DNA of 64,000 bases. Source: Blastomyces gilchristii SLH14081. Lineage: Eukaryota > Ascomycota > Eurotiomycetes > Onygenales > Ajellomycetaceae. Location of the stretch: positions 3,412,046 through 3,476,045 of the forward strand of contig NW_003101682.1 of the NCBI RefSeq assembly GCF_000003855.2. Reading direction: 5' to 3'. Made by a program: the position numbers and the translations under genes. The notes beneath the pieces were generated by a model, which was not told where the DNA came from, did no database searches, and saw only the letters and a program-made list of their open reading frames with translations. How positions within the stretch are numbered: the first letter of the stretch is position 1; the number at the start of each line of letters is the position of its first letter. Shown here in pieces: positions 33,738 to 46,100 of this stretch.

Positions 33738-35341
33738 CTAATCACTATTATCAGATAGTAGATTATAACTATTTTGAAAAGTAGAAACCTTAACTACTTA
33801 CATTATATCTAGTTTATTGTCAGAGTCATTTTCTCAATTCTTCTAATCTTAATAAAAGTTTGAGAAATTCAAATTCTGTTTACATTTAGCTGGAGAATTG
33901 AAAGTTTGAAGATTTTAGATAGTTGAGAGTTTCTTCTTTTTAAGCCTGTAGTTGTGAGTTTACTAGCTTGACTATTCTCTTCAATTCTAGATTGACTTTG
34001 AGCTTCATCTTTTCTTCAGTTCTTTTGAGTTCTTGAAGTAAATATACATTCTTTTGAGCTAGATGTATATTTTTCTTTGCAATTAGAGTATTTAAGCAGA
34101 GTATATTAATATATTTCATCTCTTTTTAAGCATATTTCATATTTATGCTCACTAGTTTTGTGATCTCTGGCACAGAATGTGCATTTTGAGCCTCTAAAAC
34201 AAGAGATTATAAAGTATTCATATCTTTGACAGTTTGAATACTATGTTTGAGCTTTGAGATTCATTCTTGAGTCTTTGTATTTATGAACTCTCATTTTTAA
34301 ATCTGCTACTCTTAGTTCAGAGATCTTTGACTGTTCCAGTATCTTTATATATACTAGAACAGAGGCATTTCTTCTACTTTATCTGAACTCAATTGAATTT
34401 AGTCATACAGGCTTTTTTCTCAGTTGAATAGAGCTGTATTCTTCTAATTCATTTTTGAGAAGTAGCATTTCTTCTTCACAGTCAAAAATTTCAACTGAAA
34501 TATTATAAAGAATGAATTTATCTCACTTTTCATCTCTCTCAGATACAATTGTTGTGTTTAATAAAGATTATACTACTGATTTTCAGAGATTCTCATTCTG
34601 AATAAGCAATTTCACACTCAATTCAGACATTGTAGTCAGAATAATGAAATTTTCAAAGAAGAATGACTTAATTGAAGCTATACCTGATTTTTAAACTTCA
34701 ATATCAGTTATTAACTGAGAAAACAACTGCTGATTAATTTCATTTCTAATTCTGAAAATGAGATTTGAGTTTAGCTTGTTTTTTTGTAAGATATTCTGAT
34801 TTAAGACTTTGAGAATAAGTCTTTCATTTCTGAAGATTTGAAAGTTTTTCTCTTTTTATATTTTTTTCTTCACTTTTCTATAAATAGAAGTATGAGTAGT
34901 ATTCTTCTCAGTTTTCTCAGAATTTTGAGTAGATTTTAATATAGCAGATTTAGAGACAGCAGATTCAGCTGCTTGAGTATATATTTTCTTCTGATTTAAA
35001 GAAGAAGAAGAAGTAGAAAAAGAAGAAGAGTAAAAGGAAGAGTCAGTAATTATACTAGAAATTTTCAATGTTTTTTAAACTGTGTTTGAAATTTCAAGGT
35101 TGAACTTAATCATCTTCTGTAGTTGTCTAGTCTGAGTATAAAGAATTAATAGAACTTCTTCATTCATCTCACTCAGACACTGTTTTTCAAGAATCTTGCT
35201 TACTTTTTCAAGTTTCTGTATTTTAAGAACTGGTTATTTCTCTATTTCTTCTTTCTTTCTTCTCTTCAGAATTTCAATCTCAGGAATAGCATTTGAGAAA
35301 GCATTCTTTTTCACATTAACTGAGTGTATTTTTCAACTCAT
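33738..35341 (-). pseudogene. LINE D ORF1
   Basis: Start near MSxKIHSV at 35341, stop at 33738. Coiled-coil, Ser-rich and basic regions match A and C; the part at 34856-35068 is open. The zinc knuckles at about 34060-34260 are damaged by Cys-to-Tyr changes. About 534 codons, with indels. Confidence 0.84.
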
Positions 35342-37016
35342 TGTTCTCACTTAATGAAAAGTTAATCATACTGTTTTAATTGAGATATTTATTAAACTCT
35401 TTTGAAAAGTTGATCAGACTGTTTCAATTAAGAGATTTCTAAGTCTGTTTTCAATTAAAAAGTTGATCAGACTGTTTCAAAAGAAAAATAAAAGACTTTT
35501 ATATATAAAACACCTGATTTTTTTCACACTAGTTCAGTAACTAGATTAGATTTTTGAAGAGAATCTAATAAACTGAGATTGATTTTTGAGATAAATTAAT
35601 TAAATCTTTACAATCTCTTTCTTGAGATACAGTGAGAAATAGTATAATCAATTAATAGTAAATCAGATAATATAACAGTTTTTGAGAGAAAAACTGATAA
35701 AAAATAAATCATTTTTTTACAGAGAAATTGATTAAAACTGTTTAATTTTATTTTAAATCATTTAATTTTTCTCACATAACAAGTGTGCAACTCAAATCAG
35801 TTAATAAAGAGTGTAAAAAAGAATTAAGTATTAATAACAGCTCTTCAGTCACTGAAAAAGTAATTCTTACTTAAAAGAATATGAAATTATGATAGAAAAT
35901 AACTCTATTTTTAATTCTTTGTAAGAATATTGTGTAAAATCTAGAGAAAAACATCTTACTTTTTCAAGAGAAGTAAAAAACTATTTCTAAGATCTTTTTT
36001 TGTATTAACTGCTGCAGAAGAATAAGATAGAAACTACTAAGATATACACTACTGTATACTCTCTATCAAGACTTTCTCTCTTTAGAATCTTGATATTATA
36101 GAGAATATAAGTCTGTTTCTATATAATAATATAACTATTATCAGCAGAATGTAGAGAAACTGATTATTTATATCTTAAAATAAAAGACTTTGTCAATGAT
36201 TATATCAATATAGAGTTAATTCTTAAATTCAATAGAAATCTAGTATTGCTGTTCTCAATCTCTTGCAGAATCTATTAAATATTGAGATATTAAAACTAGA
36301 TTTAATATATCTTACTATACAGAAATCAAAGACTCAGTCAGATCTTAAGATATACTGATTTTATAGTTATTATATCTGCTGATTATATATTGAATACAGT
36401 TGTCAAGATATCTTTTTATATTTTTCTACTGAGAATGAGCCAGATTCAAAGAGGTAGTACAAGAGTGAGACTTAGTGTTAATGTCTTGATACATCAAAGA
36501 CAGAGAGAGTTTTTCACAGAGAATGCACTTCAGATGTATTCATTGATTATGTGTGTGATACTATTACCAAGGTATCTTTTTGTATTTTTCTGCTGAAGGT
36601 GGGTCAGATTGAGAAGAACAGTATGTGAGTGAGACTTGGTGTTGATGTTTTAAAACATCAAAGATAGACAGGGTTTTCATGAAACTTGCTTCTCAGATAT
36701 CTTCACAATTACAGATCAGAGATCTTTCAAACTTAAGAAGATTAATGCATATGACTAGGTCTCTTCACCTTACAATTTGTATGGCAATTTGGCCTGGAAT
36801 TGTGATGTGATAGGGGTGAACGGGGGATAATCCCACACAGGAGTTTCAAACAACATCTGGTTCATATTTGGCTGGATAACTCCACCATCACACGGGGTAT
36901 GCGGTCAGTGATGGGGTCAAAATGCTTGTATGATTGAGGGCTTTTTGATGAATCTATCATAGGGTTTCTATTCGAAAAATTGAGTGAGTTTGTGATGAAG
37001 CGCTTAAGTCTTTTTA
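35342..37016 (-). other. LINE D 5' UTR with two monomers
   Basis: The monomer pair is visible as AGTACAAGAGTGAGACTT near 36459 and AGTATGTGAGTGAGACTT near 36622, a period of about 163 bp. Repeats of the GATCAGACTGTTTCAATT type lie just upstream of ORF1. An ORF on the other strand at 36390-36596 is incidental. Confidence 0.8.
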
Positions 37017-37020
37017 TGTT

Positions 37021-39890
37021 TTGAATATAGTAGATGTCAGTGAAGCAGTTCTAGAAGAAATAATTCTGAAGCAATCAGATTCTTAATCTATTGATTAACA
37101 GATCTGAAAAATATCAATGAACTCTTTAAATTCTCACTTCTGTCTCTGAAACTTCTGAATCTTTGATACTGGTGCAGAACAGCATATATGTAATAATTGA
37201 ACATGATTTCTATTCTTTACACCTGTGAACATGAACACAGAAGTCTATACAGGTGATTTCAGCACTACAGTTGAAGATTATGAAACTGTTAGAACTATCA
37301 TGATAAATAAAGCAGGAAAGCAGTTCAATATCAACCTTATTAACACAGCTTACATTCTGAATTTTCATACAAATATCATTGCATGAGAACTGTGTTTTCA
37401 TATAGAAGACATCTATTATGATGAAAAAGACTTCAGATTATGAAAACACATAGATAATACAATCTTGGCACACATTGAAGTATTTAAAGAGTTGCTAGTT
37501 ATAGAATATAGTGATATAACTGTTTTCTCAACTATATTGAAAGAATTCACTATCAAAGCTAATGCAGTTACTACATCTCACACTTCTAACATCACTATAT
37601 CTGAAAAAATGATATCTTCAAATTCTTCAACTTTTATAAATTCTTCTTCTAATCAGTTAAAACACACTTCTATAAAATCTTCTCAAAAACCTAAGATCTC
37701 TATAGCTACACAGTCTACATGATATAAGAGATTAGAACATTCTTCAAAAATCGTTATTTAAAAGCTTGTAAATAATGCAACTGATGTTCAAATCACTTAT
37801 TAAGAAGATGCTATAAATGAGCTTACTAAGCTTTGTAAACCTTGCTATCTATCTAATGCAAAAAATCAAATATCTAGATGTTCTTACATTAGATCTCAAA
37901 TATCATTCAAATGCCTACATGCTGATATCACACATGGCTCTACACAGTGTTATAATGATGAGTGTTATCTCATACATTTCATGTGTGATTATCTACGATT
38001 TCATATAACTATCACAGCTATCTGAAAATCAGAAATCTGAAAAGCTCTTAGACAAGCTATCAACTGAATTAAATGTCAATTCAACTGTACTACAAAGAAC
38101 ATTCATGGTGACAATAATACAGCAGTCAAGAAGGCAGATAATCTCACAAATTGAGTGAATGATGAAGGTCTAGAGATGGAGTATTCTTCAGAGTATATTT
38201 ATAAATAAAATGATGCAGCAGAGCAAGCAGAAACAATATTAATAATAAAGACAAGAACTCTACAGATAGAATCTCTTCTATCACAATCACTTTTTTCTGA
38301 GATTACACTTACTGTTATCTATCTTGCAAATCAAATCCCTACTAGAATTCTAGATTGAAAGTGATCTCTGTAAGTATTGAATGAATTTCTACAGATTAAA
38401 TCTCACTTCTGTACTTATCTATGAATCTACAGATTTTGCATCTATGCAAAGATACTAAATGAAGTACTCAATAGAAACTGCTCTCAGAAGCTAGATCTCT
38501 CAGCATATATTAAATATCTAGTTAGATATGATTCTACAAACATCTATCAAATTTGAATTTTACACTTAGAATGAGTGATAAGAGTAAGAGATGTAATATT
38601 TAAAAAGAATAGAAAATTCAATTCTGAAGACCTCTGCATTGAAAGACAACTAAGAGATTAAGTATCTAAGAAGATGAAGCTTCTAAATATAAAAGTTCAA
38701 GAATCATCAATGACAGCTACTTCTATCAATTAATTGAATGAGATTATAGATACTGCAGATATTGATGTTTTCTGTCTCAAAGAAAATACTCAAAGCTCTG
38801 AAAAAATAGAGAAGGAAAATAATGAGTTTAATTATTATAATGTTTTAATTCTTTCTACATCAGATTCAATGTCAGAGTCAACAGGTCTCAATGTTAATAT
38901 TAATACTCATTCAGCTGTGATAGATAATTGTACATGAAACATTACATCTAGAGCTTATAATATCAGTACTGACTTTGATAATGCTAATATCATTGAAGAC
39001 TGCAGAATCTGAAAATGCAGAGCTGCTCATCTTGTGACAGTTTCAAATGTCAAAGACAATTCTTATTAAATGATTAATAATGTATTCTCTTATTCACATT
39101 TACACACAGACTTCTACAAGTCTCTAAATTTATTTTCTAATACTATTTTTACTGTTATTAATAATACATCTACATTAACAGCATTCATACTGACTTCAAG
39201 AATTCATAGATCTCAACTGTCAGATTCACTGAATCACTGAACAGATATTGAAAAACATTCATATTATAAAGAATTTAAGAATACTGTTAAGTAGAAATGA
39301 GATAGTATATCTCTACAGAATATATATAAAAGTACTAGCAGATTACAGAGAGATATCTCAGTTATCTCTCTATAATGAGTATTCATTTACAAATTCAATG
39401 ATGAAGGTTCTCTTTTGAAATACAAAGCTTATATCTGTGTATACAGAGATCTTCAATCAATCACAGATCTCACTATAAAAGCTTATACACTAGCTGTCAG
39501 AGATCTCTGAATCTTATTGACTCTAACAGCAGCATTTAATTTAGATACAGAACAGCTAGATGAAATTAATATCTTCATTAATAGTGATATTAATAAGCTA
39601 GTATATGTGAAACTATCTGATAAATAATGAAAGTTGAAGAGAGTGTAAAATTTGAAGTGTATAAATTATGTACTAAAACTTCTATAAGTATTATATAAAT
39701 TACACAGATCACTTCTTCTCTGATTAAATGAACTATCTTTAATATTAAGAACACTAGACTTCATCTCTATATCAGAGAATTAATATCTCTTCTTTAATAA
39801 TTGATTAATCATTGTCTTCTATATGAATGATATTATCATGATAATATAATAAGCAGATCTTAATACACATAAGATTTATATGTCTTCAAC
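37021..39890 (+). pseudogene. pol: Ty1/copia pol remnant: protease, integrase, reverse transcriptase
   Basis: Domain order protease-integrase-RT marks Ty1/copia rather than gypsy. The protease motif FDTGAEQHIC lies near 37162, with DTG intact. Integrase follows with LHADITHGSTQCY near 37915 and NDEGLEMEYSSEYIY near 38157, the usual DxE landmarks partly mutated. RT reads KYKAYICVYRDLQ near 39418, LAVRDL, TEQLDEINIFINSDINKLVYVKL near 39550, LYKLHRSLLL near 39690, and FYMNDII near 39817 in place of YVDD. Gag is missing at the left and RNase H at the right. No LTR was found. The gypsy-type mutation pattern is equally strong here. Confidence 0.87.
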
Positions 39891-39915
39891 ATATTCATCC
39901 GTGACACTCATTCCT

Positions 39916-39972
39916 CATGGATTTTTGATGGGGTGCATGTGATGTCACGTGGGGTCATGTTACAGCATTTTT
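39916..39972 (+). mobile_element. MITE-like palindromic element, left arm (first part)
   Basis: Matches, inverted, the right arm at 53152-53241, differing almost only by transitions (for example GATGGGGTGC against GATGAGATAC). It is cut at 39972 by the TRIM and continues at 41354-41393. Confidence 0.75.
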
Positions 39973-40082
39973 TGTGAGAGAGGTTGAATGTGATTGGTTG
40001 TTATTGTTTAACTAGTAGCTAGTGAAAGCTAAATATATGTGTGTGGGTCACGTGGGTTAAGGCTTGTGTAGTAGCTCCAACA
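39973..40082 (-). repeat. TRIM LTR (3' in minus orientation)
   Basis: 110 bp, 107 identical to its partner. It contains the palindrome ACTAGTAGCTAGT and a TATA-like AAATATATG. Confidence 0.85.
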
Positions 40083-40327
40083 CCCCCCATGCTACGCAGG
40101 CCAGTTAACCCACGCAGCCAAAAGCGCCCAAATCATTCAAATCTGCAATAAAAATTAATTACAAAAAGTACAGTCTAGTTTCTTCATAAGGACTAGCTCC
40201 ATACATGAAAAAACATAAAAAACATGCAAGAAGAACACCCAAATCCGTCCTTCCAGTATTGGTATTACCCCCAGTCATTGTGACGCCGCGGGATCTCATT
40301 CTCATTATTTTTGTGGTTTTCATCGTC

Positions 40328-40822
40328 ATAGGCATAGGCATAGGTCATCGGCATAGGTCATCATATGGGCAATCGGTGGCCCGGCATCATATAGGCACTG
40401 GGGCCTGGCATCGTAGGCACTGGGGCCTGGCATCATATAGGCACTGGGGCCTGGCATCGTAGGCACTGTGGCCTGGCATCGTAGGCACTGTGGCCTGGCA
40501 TCGTAGGCACTGTGGCCTGGCATCATGGTCATCGGTATGGGCATCGTAGGAACTGGGGCCTGGCATCATATAGGCACTGGGGCCTGGCATCGTAGGCACT
40601 GGGGCCTGGCATCATATAGGCACTGGGGCCTGGCATCGTAGGCACTGTGGCCTGGCATCATGGTCATCGGTATGGGCATCGTAGGAACTGGGGCCTGGCA
40701 TCATATAGGCACTGGGGCCCGGCATCGTAGGCACTGTGGCCTGGCATCATGGTCATCGGTATGGGCATCGTAGGCACTGGGGCCTGGCATCATATAGGCA
40801 CTGTGGCCTGGCATCGTTATCG
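40328..40822. repeat. GC-rich minisatellite inside the TRIM
   Basis: Tandem units of about 22-24 bp built on GGCACTGGGGCCTGGCATC with endings CATATA or CGTA. Units form a higher-order block of about 85-140 bp that includes GGTCATCGGTATGGGCATCG and recurs near 40528, 40661 and 40747. Open frames here (40205-40462 plus, 40326-40599 and 40753-40995 minus) reflect repeat periodicity and are not called as genes. Confidence 0.93.
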
Positions 40823-41243
40823 GTATTTCCATCGTTTTGGCGTCGATATTGGCGGTCATCATGAGCATTATTAGAAGACTTGCTCAGTATTGTAGCATAC
40901 AGGTGTAGCAGCATCATCATCATTGTCCTTCTTTCTATTCTTTCAATCTGCAGGTCATTTCTCTGGGTGTTCAAACCAGCAGCTTGGTTCATCATGGTCT
41001 TCCATGTCTTCGCGTTCTGGAGGATTATCTTGGGTTTGATTATTGCGTCATCTTCGCGCGGTTATTGGTGTTGAAAAGGATCCAGCTATCTGATTCTCTG
41101 TAGTCTCTTTGCGGTTGATCAATCTTGTATTGACAGGCATTTGGTATGGGGTATTTGAATGAAAAAAGCAGCTATTTGAAAAGCTTATTGTATGATTATT
41201 GCATGGTTATAATGCTTCGTAGAAGTGCAAGGGCTTCATAACC

Positions 41244-41353
41244 TGTGAGAGAGGTTGAACATGGTTGGTTGTTATTGTTTAACTAGTAGCTAGTGAAAGC
41301 TAAATATATGTGTGTGGGTCACGTGGGTTAAGGCTTGTGTAGTAGCTCCAACA
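41244..41353 (-). repeat. TRIM LTR (5' in minus orientation)
   Basis: 110 bp with TG...CA ends; the adjoining 41226-41243 is the candidate primer-binding site (see the TRIM entry). Between the minisatellite and this LTR, 40823-41243 has no recognisable coding domain. Confidence 0.85.
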
Positions 41354-41393
41354 TTTTTTGCGCAGAAAAGTTGGTTTTTCTTTAATCTCTCTA
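41354..41393 (+). mobile_element. MITE-like element, left arm (second part)
   Basis: Contains GCAGAAAAGTTGGTTTTTCT, the inverse of GAAAAACCAACTTTTCTG at 53161. It ends in CTCTA, the target site of gypsy F. Confidence 0.75.
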
Positions 41394-41711
41394 TGTAAGG
41401 GGCCTACGCCGAATAGATCGGTATAATATATAGGTCTTATATAACAAAGAGAAAAACATTAGAGAAGGAAAGAAAGAGAAAGTGTGAGAATCAGTGATTG
41501 AAGTGAATATTTATACATGTACACAGTGATGTACACAGTGAAACTTCAGGGTGAAAGAATAGAGGTTTTTGTACACAGTAAAGCTTCAGAGTGAAAGAAT
41601 AGAAATTCTGTAGATTTTCAGCTGAGAATTGATGACTGAGAATCAGAGCAGTAGAAATCTGTGAAGTGTAATAAAATAGTCTATATAATTAATCAGATGC
41701 AGCTTATTACA
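41394..41711 (-). repeat. 3' LTR of gypsy F
   Basis: 318 bp. Its outer edge, TGTAAGGGGCCTACGCCG, is one of the best-preserved in the window, but the rest is more mutated than the 5' LTR (it ends AGCTTATTACA where F's 5' LTR ends AGCCCGCCACA). Confidence 0.9.
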
Positions 41712-42764
41712 TTAGTCTTCTCTCTCTTTCTTAATTATATATAGCTCTCATCAGTCAAGGGCTTTGATCTCAGATAATATAAAACTCAGAGTTCAGATCA
41801 GATAATTATAGCTAACTTATTTCATAAGATATTATTAACTATAACTGCAGAATCTCTTATTAAGAATATCTTTAATCTCTTATTTAAGTTTATTATCTTC
41901 TTCTATAATCTCTGACAGCTGTCAGTTAGAAGTCAGTTAAGAAGAGAATAAATTAATAATAGTATAATAAAATAAGCTTATATAAAAAATATTATAAATC
42001 TCTGATAATATGTTAAAACAGTAGTTATAACTATCTAAAACTTCTATCACTTTATACTTTATATAATAATAATTCAGTGTGTGAGATAAATATGTAATTT
42101 ATATATTCTTAAGATTTAATTATAGTAGATCTTCTATCTTATATTACTCAGCAGAGACTTGATAAATATTAATTTAATTCTCTTAATTCTATTTAACACT
42201 TATTATGAAGACTTCTACTCAATCACAGATATCTCAGAGTTTTATTACTATATTATCAGTAATGTGAATTAAACTGCAGAGATTTGATATGAAATGTATA
42301 ATCTCTAAAAGATTCAGTACTTTCATATAATATCTATATATAAGAAAGAATGAACTTATATCTATTGAAATGATATCTTGATCATTGATAGTGACTTCAG
42401 TGTGTAGAAGAAAATTATATTAATTATCTTATAAGTAATTACAGAACTTATAAAGATAATTCTTTATAGTCTGAATTATCTATTCTGATACATTATTAAT
42501 CTCAGAGTGATAGATAGTTAATAAATAATATATACTCTTGAGAACTTGATAGATTTCTTGTTCAGAGAGTACTTATAAATTGATAACTCTGATCTAAATA
42601 CTATAGATCTCAGTAATTTATATATCTGATAGAATGAGCTTTTTAAAAAAGCTTCAGTGACTTGTTCAGTATTCATCTTATTATAAGAAGTTCATATTAT
42701 ATTCTTACTTAATTAATTATAATAATCAGAATATTCTATAATTCTTACTCTTAAGAGATTATAG
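41712..42764 (-). pseudogene. pol: Gypsy F pol, C-terminal part (integrase, chromodomain)
   Basis: Homologous to G 43107-44160 and N 62248-63300. The chromodomain region is near 41745-41925, with the integrase core beyond. It is more mutated than in G. It ends at the N gap, where G was inserted. Confidence 0.8.
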
Positions 42765-42864
42765 NNNNNNNNNNNNNNNNNNNNNNNNNNNNNNNNNNNN
42801 NNNNNNNNNNNNNNNNNNNNNNNNNNNNNNNNNNNNNNNNNNNNNNNNNNNNNNNNNNNNNNNN
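42765..42864. other. Assembly gap (100 N)
   Basis: This falls on the junction of F and the 3' LTR of G. About 80 bases of that LTR are missing, so 100 may be close to the true size. Confidence 0.99.
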
Positions 42865-43106
42865 AGAAAGAGAAGTGTAACAATCAGTGATTAAAGTAAA
42901 TATTTATATGTGTATGTGATGGCATACATAATGAAGCTTCATAGGAAAGAATCTATACATGTTCATAGCAGCCGAGGATCGGCGATTGAGAATGGCTGAG
43001 AATCAGAGTATATGTGTTCAGAAATGAAGCAGTTGAAATCTGTGAAGTATAATCTGTGAAGTGTAATGAAATAGTCTATATGATTGATCAGATGCAGCCT
43101 GCTACA
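42865..43106 (-). repeat. 3' LTR of gypsy G, partial
   Basis: Begins inside the N gap. It ends GCAGCCTGCTACA, against GCAGCCCGCCACA in the 5' LTR of the same element, so the 3' LTR is the more mutated. Confidence 0.87.
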
Positions 43107-46100
43107 TTAGTTCTCTCTTTTCAAAAGCAGTTCTCATCAGTCAAGAGTCGCTGTTTCAGATAATGCAGAACTCAGAGTTCAGATCAGATGATTATATCTG
43201 ACTCATTTCATAAGATATTATCAGTCACAGCTGTGAGATCTCTTATTAAGAATATTCTCAATCTCTCACTCAAGCTCATTATCTTCTCTTATGATGCCTG
43301 ACAGCTGTCAGTTAGAAGTTAGTTGAGAAGAGAATGAATCAGTAACAGCATAGCAGAGCAAGCTTGTATAAAAGATATCATGAATTTCTGATAATGTATC
43401 AAGACAGTAGTTATAACTATCTAGAACTTCTATCACTTTATACTTGATATAACAGTAATTCAGTGTATGAGATGAATATATAATTCATATATTCTGAAGA
43501 TTCAATCATATCAGATCTTCTATCTTATATTATTCAGCAGAGTCTCAGTAAACATTGATTCAATCTTCTTGATTCTATTTAACACTTATTATGAAGACTT
43601 CTGCTCAATCACAGATATCTCAGAGTTTTATTACTATATTATCATCAATCTGAATTGAACTGCAGAGATTCAGTATGAAATATATAATCTCTAGAAGATT
43701 CAGTACTTTTATATGATATCTATGTATGAGAAAGAATAAGCTTACATCTGTTGAAACAGTATCTTGATCATTGATAGTGACATCTGCATGTAGAAGAAGA
43801 TTATATTAATTATCTTGTAAGTGATTACAGAACTTATAAAGATAATTCTTCACAGTCTGAATTATTTATTCTGGTATATTATCAGTCTCAGAGTGATAGA
43901 CAGTTGATAAACAGCATATAATCTTGAGAACTTGACAGATTTCTGTTCAGAAAGTACTTATAAATTAACAGCTCTGATCTGATACTATAGATCTCAGTAA
44001 TTCATGCATCTGATAGAACAGACTTCTTATAAAAGCTTTGATAACTTGTTCAGCATTTATCTTATTACATGATTTGAATATTATACTCTTACTTAATTAG
44101 TTTATAATGATCAGAACATTTCTATAACTCTTACTCTCAGAGAGATTAATAGTACAGTTAATTATCACATCTCATCAGATTCTATTAGATATATTAAGCA
44201 GTTTCAGTAGATCTTTTCTACAGTTCTTCTATGAGATAATGAAGAAATAATAGTTATAGTTTCAGATAAAACATCTGATGCTGTTTAATATCTCAGATCA
44301 GTAGAACTCTTAAGAGATTATTTAATACAGTTGTTTATAACCTGAATAATGAATTATATGAGAGTCATGCATCTCTTGCATTATTCAGATGTGTAAGAGT
44401 TTGAAGTGAGAGACTCAGTATCATTCACAGAATTATAAAGTATTATTATTATTAATTAAACATTCTGAGATGTCAGTTCTTACACATAGTTCTAGAGAAA
44501 ATCAGAGTGCTTCTTATTATACTGCTTCAGTGAGTGCTTGAAGAAGTTTATCAGTTTAAGCTGCTATATATCATAGTTCATCTAATATAGGTTCAGAAGA
44601 AGTTGAGATATTAGTGACAGTTCTAATTGAAGAAGTACATATAGTGTCATGAGCTGTTTCATCTTGATCAACTAGTATCTTCAGATTCAAGAGCCAGTGC
44701 TCTCAGTTCATTCAGTAAGTATTCATTACATCAGATGATATATCTTGCTCTCATTATGAGAGAACATCTGTCATTGAGTTCTGACTGTCAGAAAAGTAGT
44801 GTATTGTAAAATAAAAGCAGCTTAAGAACTCAGATTATCATATCTGTCATTCAGTGAGTTTATAGATAGTTGTGAAGTACTTGAGATTCTTAGAATCTGT
44901 GATTATTTTAAATTCAGAGATGCTTCAGAGTTCAGAGTCTCATTCTTCTAGACAGTGTATAATTGCAAGAAGTTTCTTATCATAGATCTCATAGTTGCAT
45001 TCAGCAGGACTCAGTTTCTTAGACATGAAGATGCATGATTATAAGACATCTTTATTATCATATTGTAATATAGCTTCTTCTGTGACATAGTCAGAGAAAT
45101 CAGCTTCAACAACTGTCTTACAATCAGAATCAAATGTTATCAGCAGAGAGGTATTAATGAACATCTTCTTCATTTATATAAATGCAGCTTCAGTGTCTGC
45201 TAATCATTGAAATACTGAGTTCTTCTTAATGAGTTCTGTAAGTGGTCTCGCAATATCTGAGAAGTTTCGTATAAATCGCTTCTCGGAATCCATTCGAATT
45301 CCCTTGCCAGCTTCTATGATAAAGCCTAGGTATTTTGTACTCTTGACTTCGATATCATACTTGTCAATATCTATTAGTAGTTCTGTCTCTCATAATTATT
45401 GTAATACCTTTCACATGTGTTCTTGATATTCTTTTCTGAATTTATTAGTGAAGATAAGAATGTCATCTAGATATACAGATGCAAACTTATCAAGGAAATC
45501 TTGAAGTACTCAGTTGATATACTTCTGAAATGTACTGAGAGTGTTAGTCAGATCAAAGAGTGTGACTACTTATTTAAAGAGGTTATAACATGTTCAGAAT
45601 GCTGTAAGTCATTCATCTTCTTCAGTGATATGAATTTTATGAAACATAATGATGACATTCAGCTTTGTGAATCATTGAGCTCATCTGATACATGCTAGAG
45701 TTTCATTGATGAGAGATAAGAGATAACAATCTTTCTTTGTCAATCTATTCAGATCTTAATAGTTTACACAGAATCAAAGTTCTTCATCTGACTTCTTTGC
45801 AAAGAGAATAGAAGCTGCAGTGAAAGAGTTGCTAATATATATGAATTCTTTATTCAACAGATCATTGAGTGTCTTCTGAAGAAGAAGAAGTTCATCTTAA
45901 GACATATTATAAAGAGGGCCTCATGATGGCTCAGAGTTCTTATCATTCTTCTTTTCTAACTTGATACTGTGATTCACTTCTGAGTCTCATAAAGAAGATA
46001 TATTCATAATGTTGTCTTGTCAGAAGATATCTAGCTATTCATAATATTATTGAGAGAGTTTTATGTGAGAATCTGTTATTGTAGTACAGGATAACTTTTC

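Larger units (their letters stand above)
29376..37016 (-). mobile_element. LINE D, near full length
   Basis: A 7.6-kb minus-strand copy reaching the same 5' end as C. It has both 5' monomers, ORF1, ORF2, the 3' UTR and the (ATT)n end at 29376. No target duplication is found: the left flank is gypsy H gag and the right flank copia pol, so the original site has been lost. Its last 480 bases (36540-37016) keep more GC than the body. Confidence 0.92.
39973..41353 (-). mobile_element. TRIM-like short LTR element
   Basis: A 1,381-bp element with two 110-bp direct terminal repeats (39973-40082, 41244-41353) differing at three transitions. The target duplication is TTTTT (39968-39972, 41354-41358). 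Minus orientation is chosen because LTRs then read TGTTGGAG...CA, a six-G polypurine tract (40083-40088) abuts the 3' LTR, and the base next to the 5' LTR begins GGTTATGAAGCCC. That is close to the complement of the initiator tRNA-Met anticodon stem-loop, a primer used by some copia-type elements. No pol is present. The interior is mostly a minisatellite. It is unmutated by RIP. Confidence 0.82.

Noticed and set aside
40205..40599. Open frames of 60-85 codons on both strands in the minisatellite
   Set aside because: They follow from the repeat units and exist in several frames at once; the translations are simple repeats with no domain.
40328..40822. Possible CRISPR array
   Set aside because: Units are contiguous with no unique spacers, and the setting is a eukaryotic retroelement.
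45229..45698. Plus-strand open frames in gypsy G
   Set aside because: They are antisense to the recognisable minus-strand RT.
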